Shown: positions 1-6,878 of the stretch, one piece after another
Numbering within the stretch: the stretch's first letter is position 1
How the letters are laid out: the number at the start of each line of letters is the position of its first letter
DNA from: Actinomycetes bacterium
GTDB taxonomy: Bacteria > Actinomycetota > Actinomycetes > Actinomycetales > Cellulomonadaceae
Assembly: GCA_023461115.1 (NCBI GenBank)
Contig: JAEWOA010000217.1
Coordinates: forward strand, 1 to 10,434
Direction of reading: 5' to 3'
DNA length: 10,434 nt
Notes under the pieces: generated by a model
The model's input: the letters and a program-made list of their open reading frames with translations, nothing else
Database searches by the model: none
Told to the model about the DNA's origin: nothing
Translations under genes and position numbers: made by a program

Positions 1-239
1 TGCCCTTCGGCGAGGACGCGGCGCCCTCGGACGCCGAGCTGCGGATCGCGCAGGCGCAGCTCGTCGGCTGGCTCGAGGGCCTGTTCCACGGGATCCAGAC
101 GGCCCTGGTCGCGCAGCAGATGGCCACACAGGCGCAGCTGCAGCAGATGCGCCGCGCGCTCCCCCCGGGCCCGCACGCGGGCCCGCCGCCCGCGGGCCTC
201 GGCCTGTCCCCCGACGAGGGCACCGGCCAGTACCTCTAG
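1..239 (+). CDS. bpa: Bacterial proteasome activator (Bpa/PafE), C-terminal part
   Basis: This is the C-terminal 78 residues of a protein whose start lies before the window; the reading frame begins at base 3 and ends in TAG at 237-239. The segment AELRIAQAQLVGWLEGLFHG, followed by a Gln/Met-rich helix (ALVAQQMATQAQLQQMRRAL), closely resembles the end of the mycobacterial Bpa/PafE protein as I remember it. The last residues are GTGQYL. In the known family, Bpa is a ring-forming, ATP-independent activator of the 20S proteasome, and its C-terminal GQYL tail docks into pockets of the alpha ring and opens the gate for unfolded substrates. The tail is intact here, joined by a flexible Pro/Gly-rich linker. 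This implies that the host carries prcA/prcB elsewhere. The gene converges on the exporter gene 25 bases downstream. Confidence 0.93.
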   Translation, partial: PFGEDAAPSDAELRIAQAQLVGWLEGLFHGIQTALVAQQMATQAQLQQMRRALPPGPHAGPPPAGLGLSPDEGTGQYL

Positions 240-264
240 CCCTCACCCCTCGGCGGGCTCGGGG

Positions 265-1128
265 TCACGCGGGGGGCGGTGACTCCTTCGGAGCGTCCGA
301 CGAGCGGGCGGTCAGCGCGATGGCGCCCGAGACCAGCAGGAGCCCGACGACCTCCAGGCCGTGCGGGACCTGATGGAGCAGGACCGCCCCGACGATCGCG
401 GCGGTCGCGGGCAGCAGCGCCAACAGGACCGCGAAGGTCGCGGGCCGCACGCGCCGCAGCACCACCTGCTCGATGCCGTACGGGACCACCGACGAGCACA
501 CGGCGATGGCCAGCACCGCGAGCGCGAGCCGCCAGTCGGCGACGACGGGCGCGGCGCTGACGACGAAGAACGGCGCCAGCACTACGCCGCCCGCGGTCAT
601 CGCGACCGTGAGCCCGGTGAGCCCGGGGGTGGCCGCGGTGGCGACGCGACGGCCGAGCAGGATGTAGAACGCCCAGAAGAGCGCGGCGAGCGAGATCGCG
701 ACGAGCCCGACCGCCGCGGTGGGGCCGCCATCGAGGCTGACGCCCGCGAGCAGCACCACCCCGAGCGCCGCGACCCCGATCGCGGCCCGGTCGCGCCAGC
801 CGTGCCCCGTGATCGCGGCGACGGCCACCGGCCCGGCGAACTCGAGCGCCACGGCCGTGCCCAGCGGGAGGTGGTCGATCGCCACATAGAAGGAGACGTT
901 CATCAGCGCGAGCACGACTCCGAACACCACCGCCGTGCGCAGCGCGGGCCGGGAGAAGGCCGCACGGAACCGCCAGGGCCTGTTGACGACGAGCAGCACG
1001 AGCGCCGCGACGAACACCCGCAGCCACGCGACGGTCGGCGCGGCGACGCGCGCGAACAACTCCACCGCCACCGCGGCGCCGACGTACTGCGTCAGCCCCG
1101 ACAGGACGAACAGCAGCGGCGCGGGCAC
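265..1128 (-). CDS. RhtA-like EamA/DMT-family inner-membrane exporter
   Basis: A 287-residue, strongly hydrophobic protein with about ten predicted membrane segments arranged as two EamA repeats. Landmarks that match the RhtA (threonine/homoserine efflux) branch are VNRPWRFRAAF at 48-58, VALEFAGPVAVA at 93-104 and CSSVVPYGIEQVVLRRV at 211-227, followed by FAVLLALLPATAAIVGAVLL. By family it should export small amino acids or related metabolites through the cytoplasmic membrane; the true substrate is unknown. The start is GTG: the frame is closed by TAG only 9 bases upstream, so no earlier start is possible. There is no Shine-Dalgarno sequence. Instead TAGCCT ends 6 nt before the GTG, suggesting the gene's own leaderless promoter, although it lies only 35 bases after the permease G gene. 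Membership in the sugar operon is therefore doubtful. The C-terminus is a short polar Pro-rich tail. Confidence 0.88.
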   Translation of the reverse strand: MPAPLLFVLSGLTQYVGAAVAVELFARVAAPTVAWLRVFVAALVLLVVNRPWRFRAAFSRPALRTAVVFGVVLALMNVSFYVAIDHLPLGTAVALEFAGPVAVAAITGHGWRDRAAIGVAALGVVLLAGVSLDGGPTAAVGLVAISLAALFWAFYILLGRRVATAATPGLTGLTVAMTAGGVVLAPFFVVSAAPVVADWRLALAVLAIAVCSSVVPYGIEQVVLRRVRPATFAVLLALLPATAAIVGAVLLHQVPHGLEVVGLLLVSGAIALTARSSDAPKESPPPA

Positions 1129-1134
1129 GCGCTC

Positions 1135-1140
1135 AGGCTA
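1135..1140 (-). promoter_or_regulatory. Candidate -10 element (TAGCCT) for a leaderless RhtA-like mRNA
   Basis: Read on the minus strand, TAGCCT is followed by six bases (GAGCGC) and then the GTG start. The actinobacterial -10 consensus is TANNNT, and transcription would start at about the G of GTG. No recognisable -35 hexamer is seen 16-18 bases upstream, where the sequence is G/C-rich. The same bases contain the in-frame TAG that closes the reading frame. Identical spacing is seen at serS and at the lipid kinase gene. Confidence 0.5.
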
Positions 1141-1163
1141 GACCGCGCGCCGGCGCCCCTTGC

Positions 1164-2096
1164 TCACCCCTTGACCGAGCCCGCCAGGAGCCCGCGGACG
1201 AAGTACCGCTGCAGCGACAGGAACACGATCGCCGGGACGATGATCGAGACGAACGCGCCCGCCGAGAGCAGGAACCACGACGAGCCGCGCGTCCCGGTCA
1301 GGTTGAACAGCGCCACGGTCATGGGCGCCACCTGGTTGGACGAGCCCGCGAACGTGAGCGCCACGAGCAGGTCGTTCCACACCCACAGGAACTGGTAGAT
1401 CGCAAGCGCCGCGAGCGCGGGCTTGAGCATGGGCAGCATGAGCCGGCTGAAGATCGTCACGTGCCCGGCTCCGTCCATGCGCGCGGCCTCGATGAGCTCG
1501 CCGGGGATCTCGCGCATGAAGTTGTGGAGCAGGAACACCGACAGCGGCAGGCCGAACATGGTGTGCGAGAGCCACACCGCCCAGAACGTCCCCGAGATGT
1601 TGATGTCCACGTACAGCGACAGCAGCGGGATCAGCGTCACCTGGATGGGCACCACCTGCAGCGCGAACACCGCGACGAACAGCAGGTTGCGCCCCCGGAA
1701 CTTCATCCACGCGAACGCGTACGCCGCGAGCGAGGCCAGGAACACCGGCAGGGCGACCGCGGGGATCGTGATCACGATCGAATTCACGATGAACGGCGTC
1801 AGCGCCTGCGAGTTCTCGGGCGAGAGCACCTGCTGGTAGTTGTCGAGCGTGAAGGACGGGTTGGTGAAGACCGTCCACCAGCCCGTGGCCTGGATGTCCT
1901 GCGCGGGCCGGAACGACGTGACGAAGAGGCCGAACGTCGGGATGGTCCAGAAGACCGCGAGCAGCAACGCGGCGAACGACGCCCACGGCGACGACAGGCG
2001 CCGCTTGGCGGACGCGGCGAGCGCGCTGGCGCCCGTCGGCGGGTCGACCGGGACGGCGACATCGGCGCCCGGCACGTCGAGCTGGGGGCCGGTCAT
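1164..2096 (-). CDS. Carbohydrate ABC transporter permease (MalG/AglG-like)
   Basis: A 310-residue membrane permease of the MalG/CUT1 type. A polar N-terminal region of about 35 residues is followed by six membrane segments: about 40-61, 102-125, 137-160, 170-192, 226-246 and 276-296. The cytoplasmic coupling loop EAARMDGAGHVTIFSRLMLP (203-222) is the EAA motif that contacts the ATPase. With permease F it should form the heterodimeric channel for sugar import. The frame stays open far upstream, but ATG at 2094-2096 is chosen because it overlaps the stop of permease F as ATGA, the usual sign of translational coupling, and because it gives a normal family length. The AglG/alpha-glucoside assignment is inferred from the resemblance of the partner binding protein and is less sure than the permease call. 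No ATPase gene follows. Confidence 0.93.
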   Translation of the reverse strand: MTGPQLDVPGADVAVPVDPPTGASALAASAKRRLSSPWASFAALLLAVFWTIPTFGLFVTSFRPAQDIQATGWWTVFTNPSFTLDNYQQVLSPENSQALTPFIVNSIVITIPAVALPVFLASLAAYAFAWMKFRGRNLLFVAVFALQVVPIQVTLIPLLSLYVDINISGTFWAVWLSHTMFGLPLSVFLLHNFMREIPGELIEAARMDGAGHVTIFSRLMLPMLKPALAALAIYQFLWVWNDLLVALTFAGSSNQVAPMTVALFNLTGTRGSSWFLLSAGAFVSIIVPAIVFLSLQRYFVRGLLAGSVKG

Positions 2097-3070
2097 CGCT
2101 GGTCCGCCTTCCGCAGGTGGCGCACGTTGTAGATGATGATCGGCGTGACCAGGAGGAACAGGACCACCGCGAGCGCGGCGCCCAGTCCGGGGTTCCCGGC
2201 GCTGAAGCTCTGTGTGTAGAACTCGTTGGCGACGACGCTCGTGTTGTACAGGCCGCCCGTCATGGTGCGGACGATGTCGAAGACCTTGAGGCAGCCGATC
2301 GCGATCGTCGTGAGAACGACGATGAGCGTGGGCCGGATGCTCGGGACCGTCACGAACCGGAACATCTGGAGCGCGCCGACGCCGTCGAGGCGCGCGGCCT
2401 CGACGATGTCCGACGGGATCGCCTTGATCGCGGCGGACAGGATGGTCATGGCGAAGCCCGCCTGGATCCAGATCATCACGACGATCAGGAAGAAGTTGTT
2501 CCACGGGCTGTCGAGCAGGAAGTTCTGTGGCGTGCCCCCGAGCCACACGATGATCTGGTTGATCAGCCCGATCTGCTCGGGGTTCACCGCGACCGTGGGG
2601 TCGTGGAACCGGTAGTCGTACATGAACTTCCAGATGATCGACGCGCCGACGAACGAGATGGCCATCGGCAGGAAGATCACGGCCTTCGAGACGGCCTCGC
2701 CCTTGGCGCCGTCGACGAGGATCGCGTACAGCAGCCCGACGAACGTGGCGACGAACGGTGTGACGAGCACCCACAGCACGGTGTTGCGCAGCACCGTGAG
2801 CTGCTCGGTGTTGGTGAAGATGTCGACGTAGTTCTCGAGACCGATGAAAGAGGTCCCGACCGCGTCATACAGCGAGCGCCAGATGGTGCGCAGCGCCGGG
2901 TAGATCAGGCCGACGACGATCAGCAGCACGGTCGGGCCGACGAACCACCAGGCCACACGCCGGACGCCGCGCCGCTCGAGCAGGTGGACGATCATCAGGA
3001 TCACGGCGATGACGGCGGCGAAGACGAACAGCGCCACCACCATCTGCAACAACTTGTCAGCGGCTTCCAA
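2093..3070 (-). CDS. Carbohydrate ABC transporter permease (MalF/AglF-like)
   Basis: A 325-residue permease of the MalF/CUT1 type. An extra N-terminal hydrophobic segment (about 10-31) and the segment at about 40-60 precede the core. The remaining membrane segments are at about 95-118, 130-148, 193-215, 247-262 and 296-314. The EAA coupling loop is EAARLDGVGALQMFRFVTVP (224-243), and the periplasmic-side loop around 150-190 is long, as in MalF proteins. The start is TTG at 3068-3070; it is supported by GGGAGG five bases upstream, whereas the next candidate (ATG at codon 10) has no such site. The gene overlaps permease G by four bases. It lies 93 bases downstream of the binding-protein gene, separated by a strong stem-loop, which suggests lower expression than the binding protein. 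Confidence 0.93.
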   Translation of the reverse strand: MEAADKLLQMVVALFVFAAVIAVILMIVHLLERRGVRRVAWWFVGPTVLLIVVGLIYPALRTIWRSLYDAVGTSFIGLENYVDIFTNTEQLTVLRNTVLWVLVTPFVATFVGLLYAILVDGAKGEAVSKAVIFLPMAISFVGASIIWKFMYDYRFHDPTVAVNPEQIGLINQIIVWLGGTPQNFLLDSPWNNFFLIVVMIWIQAGFAMTILSAAIKAIPSDIVEAARLDGVGALQMFRFVTVPSIRPTLIVVLTTIAIGCLKVFDIVRTMTGGLYNTSVVANEFYTQSFSAGNPGLGAALAVVLFLLVTPIIIYNVRHLRKADQR

Positions 3071-3075
3071 GGCAA

Positions 3076-3081
3076 CCTCCC
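3076..3081 (-). promoter_or_regulatory. Ribosome binding site GGGAGG deciding a TTG start
   Basis: On the minus strand GGGAGG is followed by TTGCC and then TTG, the chosen start of permease F. The five-base spacing is near optimal. A second TTG directly abuts the site and is too close to be used. This favours the rare start codon over the downstream ATG at codon 10. Confidence 0.7.
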
Positions 3082-3115
3082 GGGGGCAAGGACGAGGCGG
3101 TGAGCAGATGGCGCG

Positions 3116-3153
3116 ACGGCACCCCGGGGCGTCGGTGCGCCCCGGGGTGCCGT
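3116..3153 (-). terminator. Intercistronic stem-loop between binding protein and permease genes
   Basis: Bases 3116-3131 and 3138-3153 are perfect reverse complements (16 bp), closing a six-base loop (3132-3137). The core of each arm is CCCCGGGG flanked by GGCA/TGCC. The structure begins 10 bases past the stop codon of the binding-protein gene (read on the minus strand) and lies 45 bases before the start of permease F. No run of T follows, so it is not a textbook intrinsic terminator. In sugar ABC operons such structures are known to stabilise the upstream message or to reduce read-through, giving an excess of binding protein over permease. The structure is read directly from the sequence; the role is inferred. 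Confidence 0.8.
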
Positions 3154-3163
3154 GCTCAGCGGC

Positions 3164-4534
3164 TTACGGCCAGGCGGCCTCGATCTTGTCGAGCGTGTCC
3201 TTGGTGGACTGCCCGGTGATCCAGTTGGTCGCTTCCTTCCAGAACGCGTTGGAGCCGACCGCGGCGGGCATCATGTCCGAGCCGTCGAAGCGGAACACCG
3301 TGTTCGGGTCCTGCAGGATGCCGGCCGACAGGATGTCGATCGGGTTGACCAGGTTGGAGATCTCCAGGCCCTTGTTGGCGGTGATCCAGCCGCCCTTCGT
3401 CAGGTCGGAGCTGGCCTTGGCCTTGGCGTTGGCCCAGTCGTCGGTGCTCCAGAACGCCAGGAGCGCCTGGACCTCGGGACGGTCGGCGAACGCGGTGACG
3501 AACTCGCCGGCGCCGAGGACCGGGTGGTCCTCCTTGCTCTTGCCCGGCAGGTAGAACGCGAACACGTCGCCGTCCTCGGCCACGGCCGGCTGGCTCGGCG
3601 CGTCCACCCAGTTGGCCGCGTAGAACGAGGCCTGGCGGTGCAGCGAGCACTGCGGCGGGCTGGCGACGATCGGGAAGCCGCCGTCCTGGAACCGCGTGGT
3701 GGCGATCGACTTCACGTCGCCGAAGCCGCCGTTCACGTAGTCGGGGTTCTTCAGGTAGTCGCCGACCGCGTCGAGCGCCTGCGTGGGCACGTCGGAGTTG
3801 AACGGGATCTCGTGGCTGACCCACTGGTCGTACACGTCGGGGCCGCCAACGCGCAGGACCATGTCCTCCATCCAGTCGGTGACGGGCCACCCGGTGGCCG
3901 CGTCGGACGCGATGCCCGCGCACCACGGCTTGTGCTGCTTGGCGATCTCGTCGGACAGGCTCTTGAGCTCGTCGAGCGTGGTGGGGATCTCCCAGTTGTT
4001 CGCGGCGAACTCCTTGGGCGAGTACCAGACGAGCGACTTCACGCTCGCGCCCGACGGCGCGGCGTAGAACTTGCCGTCGACCGTGCCCAGGGCCTTCCAG
4101 TCCTCACCCCAGAACTCGTCGACGTTGTCCGAGACGGCCTGCGGGGCCTCCTTGACGGCGCCGGTGGCGACGAGCTGGGCGAGCAGGCCCGGCTGGGGGA
4201 CGATCGCGATGTCCGGCGGGTTGCCGGCCTGCGCGCGCACGAGGATCTGCTGCTCGAACTGCTTGTCGGCCTGGTAGTCGACCTTGGCGCCGGTGCACGA
4301 CTCGAACTGCTCGAACGACTTCCGGTAGGGCTCGTCCTCGGGGGCGACGATGCCTGCGTAGATCGTGACGGTCTTGCCGGCGAGGTCGCCGTACTGCTCG
4401 AAGGCGGCGCAGTCTCCGGAGGCGGTCGCGCCGTCGTCGCCTCCGTCGTCGTCGCTCGAACACGCCCCCAACGTCAGGGCGAGCGCTGCCGCCGTGGCGG
4501 CGGCCAACGTCAGGCGCTTGCGCATGCGGATCAT
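3164..4534 (-). CDS. Sugar ABC transporter substrate-binding lipoprotein (AglE-like, CUT1 family)
   Basis: A 456-residue secreted lipoprotein. Residues 1-24 are a signal peptide with basic start (MIRMRKR), hydrophobic core and lipobox LTLGAC, giving a lipidated Cys25 after cleavage by signal peptidase II. An acidic linker (SSDDDGGDDG) follows. The body is a type I extracellular solute-binding fold: KTVTIYAGIVAPEDEPYR (54-71), PPDIAIVPQPGLLAQL (106-121) and SPPQCSLHRQASFYAANW (292-309). The last segment resembles the alpha-glucoside binding proteins (AglE group) as I recall them. It should capture an oligosaccharide outside the membrane and deliver it to permeases F and G. Four Cys remain in the mature part besides Cys25 (42, 80, 205, 296) and could form two disulfides. 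The ATG start is preceded by GGAGG at a four-base spacing. The exact sugar cannot be told. Confidence 0.93.
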   Translation of the reverse strand: MIRMRKRLTLAAATAAALALTLGACSSDDDGGDDGATASGDCAAFEQYGDLAGKTVTIYAGIVAPEDEPYRKSFEQFESCTGAKVDYQADKQFEQQILVRAQAGNPPDIAIVPQPGLLAQLVATGAVKEAPQAVSDNVDEFWGEDWKALGTVDGKFYAAPSGASVKSLVWYSPKEFAANNWEIPTTLDELKSLSDEIAKQHKPWCAGIASDAATGWPVTDWMEDMVLRVGGPDVYDQWVSHEIPFNSDVPTQALDAVGDYLKNPDYVNGGFGDVKSIATTRFQDGGFPIVASPPQCSLHRQASFYAANWVDAPSQPAVAEDGDVFAFYLPGKSKEDHPVLGAGEFVTAFADRPEVQALLAFWSTDDWANAKAKASSDLTKGGWITANKGLEISNLVNPIDILSAGILQDPNTVFRFDGSDMMPAAVGSNAFWKEATNWITGQSTKDTLDKIEAAWP

Positions 4535-4690
4535 GAGACCTCCATGTCGTCATGGGTGCTGGCGCAGGGCGGGACACCCCGCGCCCTCCGCTCTCGATGC
4601 CATACCCAGGACGAATGCGCCGCAACCGCAGGAGTCGGATGCGCGATCACGGTTACGCAACATTTCGCAATCGGTTGCCCGAAGTGGCGG
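4535..4690 (-). promoter_or_regulatory. Promoter/operator region of the sugar uptake operon
   Basis: The 156 bases between the HAD gene and the binding-protein gene hold no gene. They contain CGCAA at 4656-4660 and 4666-4670, exactly one helical turn apart, GCAAC at 4657-4661 and 4622-4626, and an opposed GTTGC at 4674-4678. Such CGCAA/TTGCG half-sites recall operators of LacI-family sugar repressors, but no perfect palindrome is present. A weak minus-strand promoter could be TTGCGG (4620-4625) with TATGGC (4599-4604), spaced 15 bases; this is poor by consensus. The region is lower in GC than its surroundings around 4650-4675. The existence of a promoter here is likely from gene layout; the exact elements are guesses. 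Confidence 0.4.
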
Positions 4691-5491
4691 TTACGGCAGG
4701 AGGCTCCGCAGGACCGGCAGGGCGCCGTCGTCGTCGATCGTTCCGGTCACCTCGTCGGCCGCGGACCGCACCCGCTCGGGCGCGTGGCCCATCGCGACGC
4801 CACGCGCGGCCCACTCGAGCATCTCGAGGTCGTTGCCGCCGTCGCCGATGGCGGCGGTGGCGAACGGCTCGACGCCCAGGCGCCGCCGCACGGACTCCAG
4901 CGCGGACGCCTTGGTCACGCCACCGGGGGTCAGGTCCACCCACGCGCTCCAGCCGATCGCGTACGTCACCTCGTGCAGGCCGACGCGCTCGACGATCCTG
5001 CCGAACTCCTCGGGCTCGGCCTCGGGCGCGCGGATGACCACGCGGGTGGCGGGCGTCGCCGCGAGCTCGTCGAACGGGACGACGACGAGCTCGCCGGTCA
5101 GCTCGCCCGCCGGGAACGGCGCCGAGACCCGGAACCCGACGCCGAGGTCCTCGACCGCGTACAGCGCGTCGGGCAGCTCGAGCGCGATCGCGCGCAGCGC
5201 GGGCCCGGGGTCGAACGTCACGATGTCGACCACCTCGAACTCGGAGTCGAGCTCGGGGTGCACGCGCACCGTGACCGCGCCGTTGGAGCACACCAGCCAT
5301 GCGTCGTCGAGCCCGAGCTCACGCGCGACGAGCACCGCCGAGTGCACCCCGCGCCCGGTCGCGAGCACCACATGGACGCCCGCGCGGACCAGGTCCCCCA
5401 CCGCGCCGCGCACCGCGTCGGACAGCCCGCCGTCGTAGGAGACCAGCGTCCCGTCGATGTCGAGCGCGACCAGCCGCGCGCGCGTGCTCAT
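4691..5491 (-). CDS. HAD-superfamily Cof-type phosphatase
   Basis: A 266-residue cytoplasmic hydrolase of the HAD subfamily IIB (Cof/YbiV type). Motif I is LDIDGTL (10-16) with nucleophile Asp11 and acid/base Asp13, motif II is LATGR (43-47) with Thr45, motif III is Lys194 (VTKASAL), and motif IV is GDGGNDLEM (216-224), binding Mg2+ through its Asp residues. The region between about 80 and 185 is the C2-type cap that sets substrate choice. Family members dephosphorylate sugar phosphates, nucleotides or cofactors such as PLP and FMN; the substrate here is unknown. The frame stays open into serS, but ATG at 5489-5491 overlaps the serS stop as ATGA and starts just before motif I. The overlap indicates co-translation with serS. 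All catalytic residues are present. Confidence 0.93.
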   Translation of the reverse strand: MSTRARLVALDIDGTLVSYDGGLSDAVRGAVGDLVRAGVHVVLATGRGVHSAVLVARELGLDDAWLVCSNGAVTVRVHPELDSEFEVVDIVTFDPGPALRAIALELPDALYAVEDLGVGFRVSAPFPAGELTGELVVVPFDELAATPATRVVIRAPEAEPEEFGRIVERVGLHEVTYAIGWSAWVDLTPGGVTKASALESVRRRLGVEPFATAAIGDGGNDLEMLEWAARGVAMGHAPERVRSAADEVTGTIDDDGALPVLRSLLP

Positions 5492-6753
5492 CCGACCGGC
5501 TCCAGCACCTCGAGCCCGCCGAGGAACGGCCGCAGCGCGACGGGCACGTGCACCGAGCCGTCGGCCCGCTGGTGGTTCTCCAGCAGCGCGACGATCCAGC
5601 GGGTCGTCGCCAAGGTCCCGTTCAGGGTGGCCACGGTCCGCACCTGGCCGTCCGCGGTGCGCTCGCGCACCCCCAGGCGCCGGGCCTGGAACGTCGTGCA
5701 GTTGGACGTCGACGTGAGCTCGAGCCACCGCTGCTGGCTCGGCAGCCAGGCCTCGCAGTCGAACTTGCGGGCCGCGCTCGAGCCCAGGTCACCGGCCGCG
5801 GTGTCGATCACCCGGTACGGGAGCTCGGCCAGGTCGAGCATCTCCTTCTCCCACGCCAGGATGCGCGCGTGCTCGTCGGCCGCGTCCTCCACCGTGGTGT
5901 AGACGAAGGCCTCGACCTTGTGGAACTGGTGCACGCGGATGATGCCGCGCGTGTCCTTGCCGTACGAGCCGGCCTCGCGCCGGTAGCACGCCGACCATCC
6001 CGCGTAGCGCTGCGGGCCGTTCGTCAGGTCCAGGATCTCGCCCGAGTGGTAGCCCGCGAGCGCCACCTCCGAGGTCCCGACGAGGTACAGGTCGTCCGCC
6101 TCGAGCCGGTAGATCTCGTCGGCGTGCGCGCCCAGGAATCCGGTGCCCGCCATGATCTCGGGCTTGACGAGCGTCGGGGTGATGACCGGCGTGAAGCCGT
6201 TCTCCAGCGCCTTGGCCACCGCGAGGTTGAGCAGCGCGAGCTCGAGCCGCGCGCCGATCCCGGTGAGGTAGTAGAACCGCGCGCCCGACACCTTGGCGCC
6301 GCGCTCGGTGTCGATGGCCCGCAGGCCCTCGCCCAGCGCGAGGTGGTCGCGCACTTCGAAGTCGAACTCGCGCGGCGTGCCCACGTGCTCGAGCACCACA
6401 TAGTCGTCCTCGCCGCCCGACGGCACGCCCGGCTCGATGACGTTGCCGATGCGGCGCGCCAGCTCGGTGGCCTTCTCCTCGGCCGCGGTCGCGTCGGCCT
6501 GCAGCGCCTTGACGCGGTCCGCGAGCTGGCGGCCGTGTGCCAGGAGCGCCTGCTTCTCGTCGCCCTGCGCGGCCGCGACCAGCTTGCCGTGCGACTTCTG
6601 CTCGGCCCGCAACGTCTCGAACTCCGTGAGCGCGGAGCGGCGGCGGGCGTCGGCGTCCAGCACCTCGTCGACGAGGCGGGGGTCGTCACCGCGGGCCACC
6701 TGGCTGGCGCGGACAGTGTCGGGGTCGTCGCGCAGGAGCTTGAGATCGATCAC
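5488..6753 (-). CDS. serS: Seryl-tRNA synthetase
   Basis: A 421-residue class II aminoacyl-tRNA synthetase that charges tRNA-Ser (and tRNA-Sec where present) with serine. The N-terminal region starts with the typical MIDLKLLRDDPDTVRASQ and forms the tRNA-binding coiled coil (about 28-102). The catalytic core has motif 1 around 180-200 (FTPVITPTLVKPEIM), the serine/ATP site LVGTSEVAL (224-232), motif 2 CYRREAGSYGKDTRG (256-270) with RVHQFHKVE (273-281), STSNCTTFQARR (348-359), and motif 3 NGTLATTRWIVALLENHQ (378-395) in its actinobacterial form. The length is normal. The start is GTG at 6751-6753, fixed by the conserved N-terminus. A GAGG directly abuts the GTG and is too close to act as a ribosome binding site, so initiation may be leaderless. 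The gene overlaps the HAD phosphatase gene by four bases. Confidence 0.98.
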   Translation of the reverse strand: MIDLKLLRDDPDTVRASQVARGDDPRLVDEVLDADARRRSALTEFETLRAEQKSHGKLVAAAQGDEKQALLAHGRQLADRVKALQADATAAEEKATELARRIGNVIEPGVPSGGEDDYVVLEHVGTPREFDFEVRDHLALGEGLRAIDTERGAKVSGARFYYLTGIGARLELALLNLAVAKALENGFTPVITPTLVKPEIMAGTGFLGAHADEIYRLEADDLYLVGTSEVALAGYHSGEILDLTNGPQRYAGWSACYRREAGSYGKDTRGIIRVHQFHKVEAFVYTTVEDAADEHARILAWEKEMLDLAELPYRVIDTAAGDLGSSAARKFDCEAWLPSQQRWLELTSTSNCTTFQARRLGVRERTADGQVRTVATLNGTLATTRWIVALLENHQRADGSVHVPVALRPFLGGLEVLEPVG

Positions 6754-6759
6754 CCTCGA

Positions 6760-6765
6760 AGGCTA
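6760..6765 (-). promoter_or_regulatory. Candidate -10 element (TAGCCT) for leaderless serS mRNA
   Basis: Read on the minus strand, TAGCCT is followed by TCGAGG and then the GTG start of serS. The hexamer fits TANNNT and is identical to that before the RhtA-like gene, at the same six-base distance. Transcription would then begin at or next to the start codon. No clear -35 box is seen. Confidence 0.5.
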
Positions 6766-6866
6766 CCGACCGCGAGCGCCCTCACCGCGCGCGCTTTTCG
6801 GCGCACCCGGCCCCGGACGTCCCGCTGCCGTGCGTTCCCCGCGGAGACGCGCCCCGTAGACCTGCG

Positions 6867-6872
6867 TAGATT
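6867..6872 (+). promoter_or_regulatory. Candidate -10 element (TAGATT) for a leaderless lipid kinase mRNA
   Basis: TAGATT is followed by GCGCGT and then the GTG start at 6879. It fits TANNNT at the same six-base distance seen before serS and the RhtA-like gene. There is no purine-rich ribosome binding site upstream of this start. The divergent serS/kinase promoter region is 125 bases long and carries nothing else I can name. Confidence 0.5.
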
Positions 6873-6878
6873 GCGCGT

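Noticed and set aside
245..265. Short stem (ACCCC/GGGGT) between the convergent bpa and RhtA-like genes as a terminator
   Set aside because: Only five base pairs close an 11-base loop and no T-run follows on either strand; too weak to call.
2097..2774. Possible N-terminal extension of permease G
   Set aside because: The extension is shadow sequence of permease F in another frame; the ATGA overlap and normal family length fix the start at 2096.
3152..5902. A 916-codon open frame on the plus strand opposite the binding protein, HAD and serS genes
   Set aside because: Its product is low-complexity (Arg, Gly, Val, Asp, Leu-rich) with no recognisable domain, and it lies antisense to three firmly identified genes. 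Long spurious frames are expected in very GC-rich DNA.
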